Of a stretch of 64,000 bases of DNA, positions 8,351 to 17,196 are shown one piece after another (within the stretch, counting starts at the first letter, position 1; each line of letters opens with the position of its first letter). Source of the DNA: Methanooceanicella nereidis (GTDB lineage: Archaea > Halobacteriota > Methanocellia > Methanocellales > Methanocellaceae); NCBI RefSeq assembly GCF_021023085.1, contig NZ_PGCK01000003.1:243105-307104 (forward strand), in the 5' to 3' direction. The notes below the pieces were generated by a model. It searched no databases, was not told where the DNA came from, and saw only the letters and a list, made by a program, of their open reading frames with translations. Position numbers and translations under genes: made by a program.

Positions 8351-8650
8351 ATGCTTATCAATAAACTTGAGACTGAACTTGATATGCTCGAGCGGCATTT
8401 TTTGATACTAAAATATGTAATTGAGCAGGAACCTATCGGGATCATGAAACTATCTGAAGTGACAGGACTTCCGAAACATAAGGTGCGATACTCGCTCAGG
8501 GTGCTCGAGCATGAGGGGCTTATCGGACCATCCATGCATGGGGCTGTCACGACCGAAAAGACAAAAATATTCGTTGACACTCTCGAAGAAAAGATAGACA
8601 ACCTCGATAAAAAGTTCGAAGAGGTTAAGAGGCTGGGTAAAGAGATCTGA
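8351..8650 (+). CDS. Small winged-helix transcriptional regulator
   Basis: 99 residues from the ATG at 8351, which has a GGTGGT ribosome-binding site 4-5 nt upstream; a GTG three codons earlier is less likely. The core is a winged helix-turn-helix (LERHFLILKYVIEQEPIGIMKLSEVTGLPKHKVRYSLRVLEHEGLIGPS), followed by a C-terminal coiled-coil helix (DTLEEKIDNLDKKFEEVKRLGKEI) fit for dimerisation. It probably binds DNA as a dimer. Targets are unknown; small palindromes upstream suggest autoregulation. Confidence 0.75.
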   Translation: MLINKLETELDMLERHFLILKYVIEQEPIGIMKLSEVTGLPKHKVRYSLRVLEHEGLIGPSMHGAVTTEKTKIFVDTLEEKIDNLDKKFEEVKRLGKEI

Positions 8651-8721
8651 TCACAGGATAATTATCTTACTCATTTTTATAGTGGATATTTATCCGGTGA
8701 CATAATATTCGGGTCAATGTC

Positions 8722-10077
8722 ATGTCATCATCGGACAGGATCATTTTCATAGGCGCAGGCGGCCTTGGCCTTACTGCAGCGTTCAACCTTGCGAGAAAAA
8801 ACCCCGACCTTAAAATAATTGTTTTTTCCAGGGAAACGACGGTAGCATACAGCCAGTGCGGGATGCCTTTCGTTCTTGACGGGAAGATACCCGGTTTTGA
8901 CAATCTCATATTATACAACCCGGAGGTATTCAAAGACCTCGGCCTTGACGTCCGCACAGGCACGGGCATAGCGTCTATCGACACCGACAGGAAATCCGTT
9001 ACGACCGATAAGGGTGAGGAAGTCCACTACGATAAGCTTGTGATCGGGACGGGCACGGTACCATTCGTGCCTCCGATACCGGGTACGGGGCTGAGAGGCG
9101 TACACCGTTTGATAAACCTGGATGACGGGCGCTCCATACTGAAAAGCATATCTTCATCAAAAAATGCCGTGATAATCGGCGGAGGACCTATAGGTCTTGA
9201 GACAGCTCCTGCTTTTTTAGACCGGGGAATCAACCTGACTATTATCGAGCGTATGCCGCAGCTACTTCCGTCGTCGCTGGATCCCGATATGGCGGTATTG
9301 CTGGAAGAATATCTTATAAGTAAAGGCGCGCGCGTGATGACCGGAAAAGGTGTCAGTTCCATAAACGGTGCGGAAAGGGTCGAATCCGTCACCGTGGACG
9401 GCGAGACAATTCCCGCGGACATGGTGCTTTTAAGCGCCGGTGTCAGGCCGAACGTAGAACTTGCCAGAAAGGCCGGCTTTGAGATCGGGCCTGCGGGCGG
9501 TATTGTCGTCGACCCGTATTTCCGGGTAAAGATGAATAACCTGATACTCGATGATGTCTTTGCCGCAGGCGATTGCGCGGAGGTCATAAGCGCGATAACT
9601 AATAAGCCGATGCTGTGCGCCGTAGGGAGCGTCGCGAACAGGCAGGCAAGCTACCTGACGGACCAGCTTTTAGGAAAGGGGGCGCCTTACGGGCCTGTTA
9701 TTTGTCCAACAGTTTGTGTCGTGGGAGACCTGCACATAGGCAGCGTAGGCTTAAACAGCCGGGCATGCGAGTCTATGGGGATAAAGCCAATATCATTTAA
9801 GGCTACAGGAAACACCCGTGCAAGATACTACCCGGGCGGAAAAAAGATAAATATCAAGCTGATCTCTGACGGAGAGAGAATAGTCGGCGGCCAGGTGATC
9901 GGCGAGGAGGGCGTCCACGGAAGGATAAACACTCTGTCGCTGGGTATCAAGAAAGGCATAACGCCAATAGAGCTTGCCGACATGGAGACGTGCTATGCGC
10001 CGCCTGTCTCGCCTATGATAGACCCGATGACATATGCCGCGGAAATGCTCGCGTTAAGATGCGCCAGGAAAAAATAA
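8722..10077 (+). CDS. FAD/NAD(P)-dependent disulfide reductase (CoA-disulfide reductase / NADH oxidase type)
   Basis: 451 residues. An N-terminal FAD Rossmann motif GAGGLG (11-16), a redox cysteine in SQCGMP (Cys46), a second nucleotide-binding motif IIGGGPIGLE near residue 160, an FAD motif FAAGDCAE near residue 280 and a C-terminal dimerisation domain place it in the class III pyridine nucleotide-disulfide oxidoreductases. Members reduce CoA disulfide, persulfides or oxygen using a single active-site Cys. In an anaerobe a role in thiol or oxygen defence is plausible. It is followed by repeat locus 2. The exact substrate cannot be read from the sequence. Confidence 0.85.
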   Translation: MSSSDRIIFIGAGGLGLTAAFNLARKNPDLKIIVFSRETTVAYSQCGMPFVLDGKIPGFDNLILYNPEVFKDLGLDVRTGTGIASIDTDRKSVTTDKGEEVHYDKLVIGTGTVPFVPPIPGTGLRGVHRLINLDDGRSILKSISSSKNAVIIGGGPIGLETAPAFLDRGINLTIIERMPQLLPSSLDPDMAVLLEEYLISKGARVMTGKGVSSINGAERVESVTVDGETIPADMVLLSAGVRPNVELARKAGFEIGPAGGIVVDPYFRVKMNNLILDDVFAAGDCAEVISAITNKPMLCAVGSVANRQASYLTDQLLGKGAPYGPVICPTVCVVGDLHIGSVGLNSRACESMGIKPISFKATGNTRARYYPGGKKINIKLISDGERIVGGQVIGEEGVHGRINTLSLGIKKGITPIELADMETCYAPPVSPMIDPMTYAAEMLALRCARKK

Positions 10078-10084
10078 AGAAATG

Positions 10085-10240
10085 TCCCCGTGAAGTACAC
10101 AAAGGCAAATAAGGACCACTATTTTTTTATAAATAATATTAATCTACTAAAAAGTCATTTGTGTACCCTTGTGCCCGTTGAGCGCTTCGTGGTGAAAGCC
10201 AGTGCCCTTATCCGCCTTTGTGGGTTTTGTAATCATAAGG
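10085..10240. repeat. Inverted repeat element with conserved core (dispersed repeat locus 2)
   Basis: This lies between convergent genes. The left arm GTGAAGTACACAAAGGCAAA and the right arm CTTTGTGGGTTTTG are imperfect complements. The centre at about 10121-10166 (run of T, A/T spacer, CTACTAAAAAGTC, TTTGTGTACCC) matches the cores at about 5922-5966 and 35312-35358. No protein is coded. It may act as a bidirectional terminator or be a mobile repeat. Confidence 0.6.
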
Positions 10241-10338
10241 AGAAAAAAATAGGGTATTTGGGACAGATCATTAGTTTGCCCTTCACTATTTATTAGTAAA
10301 ATAGACAGTATATATAGAAAAAAGAACCTGGAGGAAGA

Positions 10339-11643
10339 TTATCTTCCTCTAATGGCTTCCATGTGCTCTATCCTTTTTCTGATGAGAGTCTCTTTCCCGA
10401 TGTCATGCCTGCAATGGAACTTGCCATGAACGTTTGATAGCCCCATCTCCGCAAGTTTTTCCGCATCGGCGATCCTGTCCGCCATCCCGACGATAGCAAG
10501 CGACCTGGATGATGTCGTATATACTTTACCGTCTCTTTCGTTAACGCTGGCATAGTAAACCTTATACTCAGGCCTTTCCACCACTTCAAGAGGCGAATCT
10601 TTTACGGGCGAGTCAGGATATCCTGCGGGTACCACGTATTTGCATACGGTGGCCTGCCTCTCGAACTCGATGTCCATCTTATCAAGAGAGCCGTCTATGA
10701 TAGACTCGCATATATCGACAAAATCGGTCTTAAGCAGCGACAGGACGTTCATCGCTTCCGGGTCGCCGAACCTGGCGTTGAACTCTACGACTTTCATGCC
10801 GTTCTTCGTGATCATGAACTGGCCGTATAGTATTCCTTTATATTCCACCCCGGTATCCTTCTTGATAGCCCTTACAGTGGCTTTCATTATCTCAAGCGCC
10901 TCATTGTAGTCGTCGAGAGTCATGAACGGCAGGAGCTCAATATTATCCGTATAGGATCCCATGCCTCCCGTGTTGGGACCTTTATCGTCCTCGAACGCTC
11001 TCTTATGATCCTGCACCGTGGGCATAGGGGCTATGTGCTCGCCGTCGACGAAAGCCTGTATGGTAACTTCTTCGCCTACGAGCTTTTCCTCTATCACGAC
11101 TTTATCCTTTTTCAGCACTTCCGCCGCATACTCGCAGGCTTCCGCCACGGTCGTCATATGGTCTCCCATGACCTTGACTCCTTTGCCTCCGGTCAATCCT
11201 GCGGGTTTTACGACTATGTCCGGATTATCCTTCAGGTACCTGCAGGCGTCGTCATAATCGCTGTAGACCTTGAATGTCGGCAGGCCTTTTATTTTGTTCC
11301 TGGCCATGAACTCCCTTGTCCATGCCTTATCGAACTCGATCTGGGCTGCGAGCTTTTTGGGGCCTACTGCCGGTATCCCGACATCGTCCAGAGCGTCGGC
11401 AAGGCCGGCCGCCAGAGGCGATTCCGGGCCTATGATGGCAAAATCCACTTTATTCTCTTCGGCGAATCTTACGACTGCCGGCACGTTCGTTTCTTTCTCA
11501 AGCAGATAGTCAGCTGAAAGCTTTTTTATCCCCGGGTTCAAGTTTCCCATCACTGCATATATCTTCGGGGAATACTTGCTCCTGGCGAGCGCCTCGGCGA
11601 TCGCATGCTCTCTGCCTCCCGAACCAACTACAAGGATCTTCAT
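10339..11643 (-). CDS. purD: Phosphoribosylamine--glycine ligase
   Basis: 434 residues, full length for GARS. The N-terminus MKILVVGSGGREHAIAEAL is the family signature. ATP-grasp motifs follow, including KPAGLTGGKGVKV and the N-ARFGDPE metal site (EFNARFGDPEAM). It makes glycinamide ribonucleotide in step 2 of purine synthesis. I chose the ATG at 11643 over the TTG three codons earlier because homologues begin at MKILVVG. pyrE and carS follow further upstream on the same strand. Confidence 0.93.
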   Translation of the reverse strand: MKILVVGSGGREHAIAEALARSKYSPKIYAVMGNLNPGIKKLSADYLLEKETNVPAVVRFAEENKVDFAIIGPESPLAAGLADALDDVGIPAVGPKKLAAQIEFDKAWTREFMARNKIKGLPTFKVYSDYDDACRYLKDNPDIVVKPAGLTGGKGVKVMGDHMTTVAEACEYAAEVLKKDKVVIEEKLVGEEVTIQAFVDGEHIAPMPTVQDHKRAFEDDKGPNTGGMGSYTDNIELLPFMTLDDYNEALEIMKATVRAIKKDTGVEYKGILYGQFMITKNGMKVVEFNARFGDPEAMNVLSLLKTDFVDICESIIDGSLDKMDIEFERQATVCKYVVPAGYPDSPVKDSPLEVVERPEYKVYYASVNERDGKVYTTSSRSLAIVGMADRIADAEKLAEMGLSNVHGKFHCRHDIGKETLIRKRIEHMEAIRGR

Positions 11644-11847
11644 CAATATCAACTCACATGAATGTAATGAACGTTTTTAATCGCATAGACTCATAATGCT
11701 ATGCTTTATCATAATGACTTAAATCATAGATAAGCTTAATGAGCGGCTAATAAATGAATAAAATAGGGGTTATTATAGTAACCTTATCACAACTCGATAG
11801 ACACTTCCTATTTCCTGTTAAAAAGATAAAAATGGCAGGGTAATCTA

Positions 11848-12390
11848 TCAGGGCTTATAACCCAGAAGTTCGCTGGACTTAACAAGGGACAGGACCTTTA
11901 TACCCTCTTTTTCCAGGTTTTCCCGGCCGCCTTCTTCCCTGTCGACGACACAAACTACGGTATCGACCACAAGTCCCGCTTCCCTTAATGCGTGGACAGC
12001 GCCGAGCGCACCCTTTGCTGTCGTAACGACGTCCTCCACGACGAAGACCTTATCGCCCTGTTCGAAAACGCCCTCTACGAGCTTGTTAGTGCCGTAGCCT
12101 TTCTTCTCTTTCCTGACTATGACAAACGGCATGCCGCTTTTTACGCTGGCGATCGCCGCGAGCGGTATCGAGCCGATCTCTATGCCCGCGAGCCTTTTGG
12201 ATCCCCCGGGTATCATCTTCGCTATGCGTTCTCCGATAGCCTCAAGGCATTTAGGGTTTGTCTCAAAAATGTACTTATCAACGTAATATTTACTCTTTCT
12301 GCCGGAGGAAAGCGTGAAATCACCGAACTTCACGGCTCCGGTCTCTTTCAGCATTTCAACGAGTCCGATGTCCATGTTGAGCATCTCCAT
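11848..12390 (-). CDS. pyrE: Orotate phosphoribosyltransferase
   Basis: 180 residues. The PRPP-binding loop is VFVVEDVVTTAKGALGAV, and the TLSSGRKSKYYVDKY segment near the N-terminus is typical of OPRTase. It converts orotate and PRPP to OMP in UMP synthesis. The start may be at 12390 or at the Met five codons later (12375), which has GGAG 9 nt upstream. It begins just after carS, so the two are probably one transcript. pyrC and pyrH also lie in this window. Confidence 0.92.
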   Translation of the reverse strand: MEMLNMDIGLVEMLKETGAVKFGDFTLSSGRKSKYYVDKYIFETNPKCLEAIGERIAKMIPGGSKRLAGIEIGSIPLAAIASVKSGMPFVIVRKEKKGYGTNKLVEGVFEQGDKVFVVEDVVTTAKGALGAVHALREAGLVVDTVVCVVDREEGGRENLEKEGIKVLSLVKSSELLGYKP

Positions 12391-12400
12391 TAAATGATAT

Positions 12401-12958
12401 TTACCAGGGTTCCTTTTTCGCGCCGATCTTGAAGCCGATAATATTGGTCGACAGGTGTAGTATCGGAGTGATCAAGAGCACTGTGATGATTATCCCTATG
12501 GTGAAATTAGCCAGCATCCATGACGGGTCTACAATATACGTCAGTATCCATGCTCCGATGACAAAATCAAGCTGGTCGGCAAGCGGGAGCATCTGCCCTC
12601 TTTCATATCCCATGCGCCTTTTGATGAAACTCTTTGCCATATCGCCTATCAGCGCACCCACTGGCAACGTTATCAATGCTAGGTACGATATGCTGGTAAA
12701 TGCTTCGGGGTCAACGTATTCTGCAAAGCACGGCGCGATATGGGGGGCAATGACCAGTTGTAAGGCTCCTACCGAAGCCCCTATCATAGAGCCCATAATA
12801 AAACCCCTGTAGGTCTTACCGTCTCCTAGTATACGTCGATCGTCCCGGAATTTTTTTCCGAGGTCGACGGGCTTGCCACCGCCGAATAAAGCTGCCGCGG
12901 GGTTTGCTATATAGGCTGGAAGCATGAACCACAACGATAATATTATCAAATCTATCAT
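12401..12958 (-). CDS. carS: CDP-archaeol synthase
   Basis: 185 residues with about five membrane segments. The motifs LPAYIANPAAALFGGGKPVDLGKKFRDDRRILGDGKTYRGF and GDMAKSFIKRRMGYERGQMLPLADQLDFV are diagnostic of CarS, the integral membrane enzyme that activates the unsaturated archaeal lipid 2,3-di-O-geranylgeranylglyceryl phosphate with CTP. I prefer the Met at 12958; four more codons are open upstream. It lies 10-25 nt before pyrE. This is one of the clearest archaeal markers in the window. Confidence 0.93.
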   Translation of the reverse strand: MIDLIILSLWFMLPAYIANPAAALFGGGKPVDLGKKFRDDRRILGDGKTYRGFIMGSMIGASVGALQLVIAPHIAPCFAEYVDPEAFTSISYLALITLPVGALIGDMAKSFIKRRMGYERGQMLPLADQLDFVIGAWILTYIVDPSWMLANFTIGIIITVLLITPILHLSTNIIGFKIGAKKEPW

Positions 12959-13100
12959 GATAAATTCCATTCCATTGCTGGCCGGATTTTAAAGTCAAAT
13001 TAATATCTTTATATATCAATGTTTTCGTGTAAAATTTTAAGATGGCTTATTTTCCCGATATTATATAATATTTAAAGTAAGGCAAATGGGGGATGAAACT

Positions 13101-13475
13101 ATGATCTGGAGAAAAAATGCAGCGTTAATGGCTGATTTTCTTAATATGTGTATGGCACCGGTGACCGGTATGGCCCATAAGCCCGAGGTCTCCATAAGCA
13201 CTCCGGAAAGCCTCAAAAAAGGTACGACAACAACGATAATTTTATCCGTAAATCATCTCGGGACCGGGCCGGAACATTATGTGGACAGGGTCGCTCTTTA
13301 TGACGGGGACAAACTGCTCAAGGAATGGACATATGGCAGGGACAACTATGTAAAAGACCGATCCTGGGACCTTAAGCATCAATGTTCTCTTGATAGGGAC
13401 GCCGATCTGAGGGCTGTGGTTCACTGTAGCGATAACGCAGAGAGCTCGTATGGCATGAAAGTGAACGTGAAGTGA
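13101..13475 (+). CDS. Superoxide-reductase-like protein with altered iron site (copy 1)
   Basis: 124 residues from the ATG at 13101, which has a GGGGG ribosome-binding site 7 nt upstream; an in-frame ATG five codons earlier overlaps that site. The N-terminus is weakly hydrophobic and may be a poor or decayed signal peptide. The rest matches the neighbouring gene at 13548 and has a desulfoferrodoxin-like beta fold: VNHLGTGPEHYVDRVALYDGD. In superoxide reductases the centre is held by four His and one Cys (C-N-x-H-G). Here His52, His59 and Cys109 remain, but the C-terminal His position is Asn112 (HCSDNAE), so iron binding may be impaired. Confidence 0.6.
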   Translation: MIWRKNAALMADFLNMCMAPVTGMAHKPEVSISTPESLKKGTTTTIILSVNHLGTGPEHYVDRVALYDGDKLLKEWTYGRDNYVKDRSWDLKHQCSLDRDADLRAVVHCSDNAESSYGMKVNVK

Positions 13476-13547
13476 TCATCAGCATGATCCCATTTTTCAT
13501 GGTCCCGATAATCAGATGAAAAGACAATATTATAAGGAGGTCCATCT

Positions 13548-13925
13548 TTGAAAAGTTCTGGAAAAATAGTGCTGACGGCAATTATCTTATTGGCCATGTA
13601 TATGATACCGCTGACAGTATTGGCTAATGTGCCATCGGTATCGATAAGCGCGCCTTCTACCGTATCTAGCGAGATGCCGGCCACAGTTACCGTAATAGTA
13701 AACCATCTGGGTTCAGGTCCCGGACACTTCGTGGATAAGGTCACTCTCTATGACGGTAATAAAATGTTAAAGGAATGGAGCTTTGACAGTAGCAGCTATA
13801 AAAAAGGCCCAACATGGGATATTAGTTATACAGGCAACTTCGATAAGGACGCTAATTTAAAGGCTATAGTACATTGCAACATCCATGGCGATGGTGCCGG
13901 CACAGAGACAATGATCGTTAAATGA
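13548..13925 (+). CDS. Exported superoxide-reductase-like protein (copy 2)
   Basis: 125 residues with a TTG start set by AAGGAGG exactly 7 nt upstream. A clear signal peptide or membrane anchor (KIVLTAIILLAMYMIPLTVLA) precedes a small beta domain. His53 (VNHLG), His60 (GPGHFV) and the pair Cys110/His113 in CNIHG match the C-terminal iron-binding motif of class II superoxide reductases/desulfoferrodoxins. It would act outside the membrane, on superoxide or as an electron-transfer protein. It is a tandem paralogue of the gene at 13101 and ends in a strong terminator. The N-terminal E-K-H motif of true SOR is not evident, so activity is uncertain. Confidence 0.65.
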   Translation: MKSSGKIVLTAIILLAMYMIPLTVLANVPSVSISAPSTVSSEMPATVTVIVNHLGSGPGHFVDKVTLYDGNKMLKEWSFDSSSYKKGPTWDISYTGNFDKDANLKAIVHCNIHGDGAGTETMIVK

Positions 13926-13930
13926 TCTTC

Positions 13931-13980
13931 CGGTAATAAGGCCATAATAAAATGATGGCTCAATTACCGACTTTTTTTAA
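13931..13980 (+). terminator. Rho-independent-like terminator after SOR-like copy 2
   Basis: CGGTAAT (13931) pairs with ATTACCG (13963-13969). An inner GCCAT/ATGGC stem (13941-13945 with 13955-13959) extends the hairpin, and a run of seven T follows at 13972-13978. Confidence 0.7.
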
Positions 13981-14029
13981 TTCAGTCACAGTTAAAGAGC
14001 TTTTCAGAAAATCATTTTTTTAAAAGCTG

Positions 14030-14067
14030 ATAATAAAAATAGAAATCAGGGTCTACTAGCAGACCCT
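14030..14067 (-). terminator. Terminator overlapping the hypE stop codon
   Basis: On the minus strand AGGGTCT (14061-14067) pairs with AGACCCT (14048-14054) across a 6-nt loop that contains the hypE TAG. A T-rich tract follows (14030-14047 on the plus strand is A-rich). The hairpin is made partly from the last codons of hypE. Confidence 0.65.
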
Positions 14068-15057
14068 CGGTACTGGATCGCCCAATGGCGGCTCTATGAA
14101 TCTCTGGCCGCCGATCTTCGTCTTCATGATGACGCCTTTACCTTCTGTAACGGTGCCTATGATGACTGCATCTTTCCCATATTTAGTATTCTTTATAGCG
14201 GCAAGCGTCTCATCGGCCTTGTCCGCCCTGACGCCTATCACTGCCTTACCCTCGTTCGCCACTTCCATCGGGTCGATACCGAGCATGTCGGCAGCGGCTT
14301 TAACGTCCTGGCGTATCGGGAGCGCTTCCTCTTCTATCACTATCTTAACGTGGCTTTTACTCGCCATTTCGTTGAGCACGTTCGCGACACCGCCTCTGGT
14401 CGGGTCTTTCATGGCAGTCACTCCGCCGACGTCAAGCGCAGCCTTTACAGTGTTCCATATCGGGGCGCAATCCGATCTCAGCTCCGTGCCGAACTTGAAG
14501 CCCTCTCTATGGGATATGATCGATATGCCGTGATCGCCTATCGTGCCTGTGACGATGATGACGTCCCCCGGGTTAAGGCCGGAATCACGTATGGGTGTGT
14601 CCGCTATGCCTATGCCGGCGGTGTTGATCAAAATGCTGTCAAGCGCTTCCTTTGGCAGTACTTTCGTATCGCCTGTCACAAGGGCTGCTCCGACCTCTCC
14701 CAGAGCTTCGTCGACAGATTCCACGATCTTTTTCAGGTCATCCATAGAGAAGCCTTCGGGGATTATCACGCCGTTAGTCAGGGCTACCGGCCTGGCGCCC
14801 ATCATTGCCAGGTCATTTACCGTGCCGGATATTGATAACCTGCCTATGTCGCCTCCGGGGAAAAAGATAGGCTTAATCACGTGGCTATCCGTCGTCAAAA
14901 CAATGTATTTGTCCCCGAACGGTATAGCTGCGCCATCGTCCAGGGCTTCGAGCCCGACGCCGCCAGCGTTGTTGTTCTTGATGTTGGCGAATACGCTGCC
15001 GATGAGCGACTGCATCATCTCTCCGCCCGCACCGTGTATAAGGCTGACTTTATCCAT
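14056..15057 (-). CDS. hypE: Hydrogenase maturation protein HypE
   Basis: 333 residues, PurM/AIR-synthase-like. Visible are HGAGGE near the N-terminus, GDTKVLPK, the DPTRGGVANVLNE signature and the C-terminal PRVC whose final Cys carries the thiocarboxamide. HypE dehydrates carbamoyl groups delivered by HypF to make the cyanide ligands of the [NiFe] centre. It is the last gene of hypC-hypA-hypE and its ATG overlaps the hypA stop (TAATG). hypB, hypD and hypF are not in the window. Confidence 0.95.
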   Translation of the reverse strand: MDKVSLIHGAGGEMMQSLIGSVFANIKNNNAGGVGLEALDDGAAIPFGDKYIVLTTDSHVIKPIFFPGGDIGRLSISGTVNDLAMMGARPVALTNGVIIPEGFSMDDLKKIVESVDEALGEVGAALVTGDTKVLPKEALDSILINTAGIGIADTPIRDSGLNPGDVIIVTGTIGDHGISIISHREGFKFGTELRSDCAPIWNTVKAALDVGGVTAMKDPTRGGVANVLNEMASKSHVKIVIEEEALPIRQDVKAAADMLGIDPMEVANEGKAVIGVRADKADETLAAIKNTKYGKDAVIIGTVTEGKGVIMKTKIGGQRFIEPPLGDPVPRVC

Positions 15058-15401
15058 TATACCTCTATCTCCATATTTTTTAGACTGATGTCTCTACCCG
15101 CTATGAGCTTGAGCGTCTTACTGCATTTCGGACACGAGCAAGTGTATTTATCCTCTACAGGCCCTTCATAGCCGCAGCTTTCGCATTTTGCCACTGCCGG
15201 GACTTTAACGAGGTTCAGCTTCGATCCTTTCAGCATATTCTCCTCGGTCAGGACCTCATACATGAAGATAAGCTGTTCGGGGTTCACCATGGCCATTTCC
15301 CCGACCTCGACGGTGACGCTCAGCACCTGCTTTGCATTGTTCTGCTGAGCCGTGGCTATGGCTGCGTTGATAAGGTCCGTCGCTATGCTTAGCTCGTGCA
15401 T
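15057..15401 (-). CDS. hypA: Hydrogenase/urease nickel incorporation protein HypA
   Basis: 114 residues. The N-terminal MHELSIA places His2 and Glu3 in the nickel site. The C-terminal zinc module has paired cysteines (CESC and CSCPKC). HypA hands nickel, with HypB, to the hydrogenase large subunit. It lies 3 nt after hypC and overlaps hypE, so the three form one operon. Confidence 0.94.
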   Translation of the reverse strand: MHELSIATDLINAAIATAQQNNAKQVLSVTVEVGEMAMVNPEQLIFMYEVLTEENMLKGSKLNLVKVPAVAKCESCGYEGPVEDKYTCSCPKCSKTLKLIAGRDISLKNMEIEV

Positions 15402-15403
15402 GT

Positions 15404-15631
15404 TTACTGTTCCTCGTCCATTTTTGCTATCTCTTCGAGCAACCTTAACGTTTCCAGCGCTTCTTTCTCATCTATTTGCTGAATAGCGAACCCTGTATGG
15501 ACCAGGACCCAATCATCGACCTTCGGGTTTTCGAGGAGGTCTATTCTTACTTCCTGGGTGAGGCCTCCGAAATCGGCTACCGCTGTATTCTCCTTGATCT
15601 CTTTTAATTGAGCAACGACTGCAAGACACAT
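15404..15631 (-). CDS. hypC: Hydrogenase assembly chaperone HypC
   Basis: 75 residues starting MCLAVVAQ. Cys2, exposed after Met removal, binds the Fe(CN)2CO precursor and the large subunit. The middle VDDWVLVHTGFAIQQIDEKEA is the family signature. It is the first gene of the hyp operon. The upstream region 15632-16106 should hold the promoter. Confidence 0.94.
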   Translation of the reverse strand: MCLAVVAQLKEIKENTAVADFGGLTQEVRIDLLENPKVDDWVLVHTGFAIQQIDEKEALETLRLLEEIAKMDEEQ

Positions 15632-16106
15632 GTGCTTTCATTTCTCCTGTTCGGTCAGGCAAAAACGCCTGATAATGACATTAAAACATGCTGGTAAATA
15701 TTCTTCTTTGATATTTGCCTGTTCATTCAAATACATTTCTATTAAAATAATTTGCCCTGTGTCGGGAAGGGTTTTACCTCGTCTTACAGTCCCATGTAAG
15801 GATGAAGGGGGGATAAGATAACATCGGGTTACTTAATTTTTGCCAAAATAATTATCCCTGATTGAAAAACTAATTTCATTGTGCCATAATTACCTGATTT
15901 CCGTGTTTTTACTGTTGTTATATATTGGATAATTGATTTTTAGACATTAAATGGTTATATATTAATAAATTTTATTTATTACTCAATATACAAAATTAAG
16001 CAAAGCATCGATCCTATAAAATGACCGGATAACTGTGACGGTGACGATCACCAAGGGTTCGGGCCGGGCATTGACCGGTCCACATCAACGGTAAAGAGGT
16101 ATCAGT
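15632..16106. promoter_or_regulatory. Intergenic region between divergent hypC and 16107
   Basis: No gene is supported. The central 15820-16010 part is very AT-rich with several TATA-like stretches (for example near 15921 and 15955), suitable for divergent promoters. Just before the plus-strand gene, 16034-16085 is GC-richer with small palindromes (GGTGA-CGA-TCACC near 16040). These may be structured leader or operator sequence. Nothing more specific can be supported. Confidence 0.35.
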
Positions 16107-17075
16107 ATGAAACGAAATGTGCTAGTAGCGATAATACTTGGATTAATAGTAGTCAGCTCTGTCATCCTTGTTTTCCAGAGCATATTAAATCCGGCCCCTG
16201 CAGGAGACTCATCGGGGCCGGACCCCACACCTGCCGCGGCGTCGGATGACGGGAGTTCCGTAAAAGCCGATGTGCTGGAAAAGTTTGACATGTTAAAAGA
16301 GATGATCAGTGCCGGGGGATATTCCTTCGGAGGCGCTTCCATTCAGCAGGTCGGAGGGGATGAGGTTGCGATGGTCTACATCTACAGGCCTGTGGCATCT
16401 GGCGACACTGCAAGCCTGCTCTTAGCGGGCTATACGGCCCTGTACCCGGTTTTTGACGTTAAAGACCCGCTGCTCGTAGGGCTGGTGGATACCACTGAAA
16501 AGATAAATCCCTCGCAATATAAAGTCGACATCTATGCTCTTGAGCGTTCCTCGATAAAATCGTATATGGACGGGGGAGCGACAGCTTCGGAGATCGCGGA
16601 TAAGGCTATCGTTGTCACTCCGGAGACCCAAAGCCTGAGGGCGTCCGACAGCCCTGTAAATAAGACCCGTATGTCGATAGACCTGGAAGCGGCGTTCAAG
16701 GAAAACGATAATGGCTTTGTTGAGCCTCCCGACAGGTCCACTTACGTTACCGAATATATGAATGAGTCCGGATTCGACTCAGTAAAAGTGGCGCCCGGTA
16801 ACCTGGAGAACGGTGAAAAGATAGTGTCTCTGACTGTCACCACGCCAGGCGGGATGACCAACGAACAAAAATATGATGTCCTGGACGCCTCTCTAAAGGC
16901 GCTCTGCGGCGGCTATGGCGATTACGATCGCTTTATGATAAGCCTGATACCGACCGCCGGGACTGACTACTATGTAGTGGATGCCGGGGCAAATCCCGTA
17001 TTGAACTACATGGACGGCGACATCAGCCAGAGGCAGCTATATAATGCTATCAACCTGACATATTACACCAAATAA
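16107..17075 (+). CDS. Membrane-anchored or secreted hypothetical protein
   Basis: Not recognised. 322 residues. One N-terminal hydrophobic segment (VLVAIILGLIVVSSVILVF, about 5-23) is a signal anchor. A Pro/Ser/Asp-rich spacer follows, then a large extracellular part with acidic bias and no cysteines. RBS-like AAAGAGG lies 7-9 nt before the ATG. Periodic segments such as YSFGGASIQQVGGDEVAMVYIYRPV suggest a beta-rich surface domain. It has no functional link to its neighbours. Confidence 0.65.
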   Translation: MKRNVLVAIILGLIVVSSVILVFQSILNPAPAGDSSGPDPTPAAASDDGSSVKADVLEKFDMLKEMISAGGYSFGGASIQQVGGDEVAMVYIYRPVASGDTASLLLAGYTALYPVFDVKDPLLVGLVDTTEKINPSQYKVDIYALERSSIKSYMDGGATASEIADKAIVVTPETQSLRASDSPVNKTRMSIDLEAAFKENDNGFVEPPDRSTYVTEYMNESGFDSVKVAPGNLENGEKIVSLTVTTPGGMTNEQKYDVLDASLKALCGGYGDYDRFMISLIPTAGTDYYVVDAGANPVLNYMDGDISQRQLYNAINLTYYTK

Positions 17076-17196
17076 ACGCTGGTTGTCTGAATAGAAAATA
17101 TGTGCCCGGGTCTGGTTCAGGCGGGGACCCGGGCATCTATATTATTTTCAATGAGCATGCAAAACCATTATTCTTTTTAGCGGCTTTATTCAGAGT

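Noticed and set aside
16034..16085. Possible tRNA remnant (GGTTCGGGCC)
   Set aside because: No acceptor, D or anticodon stems can be formed around it.
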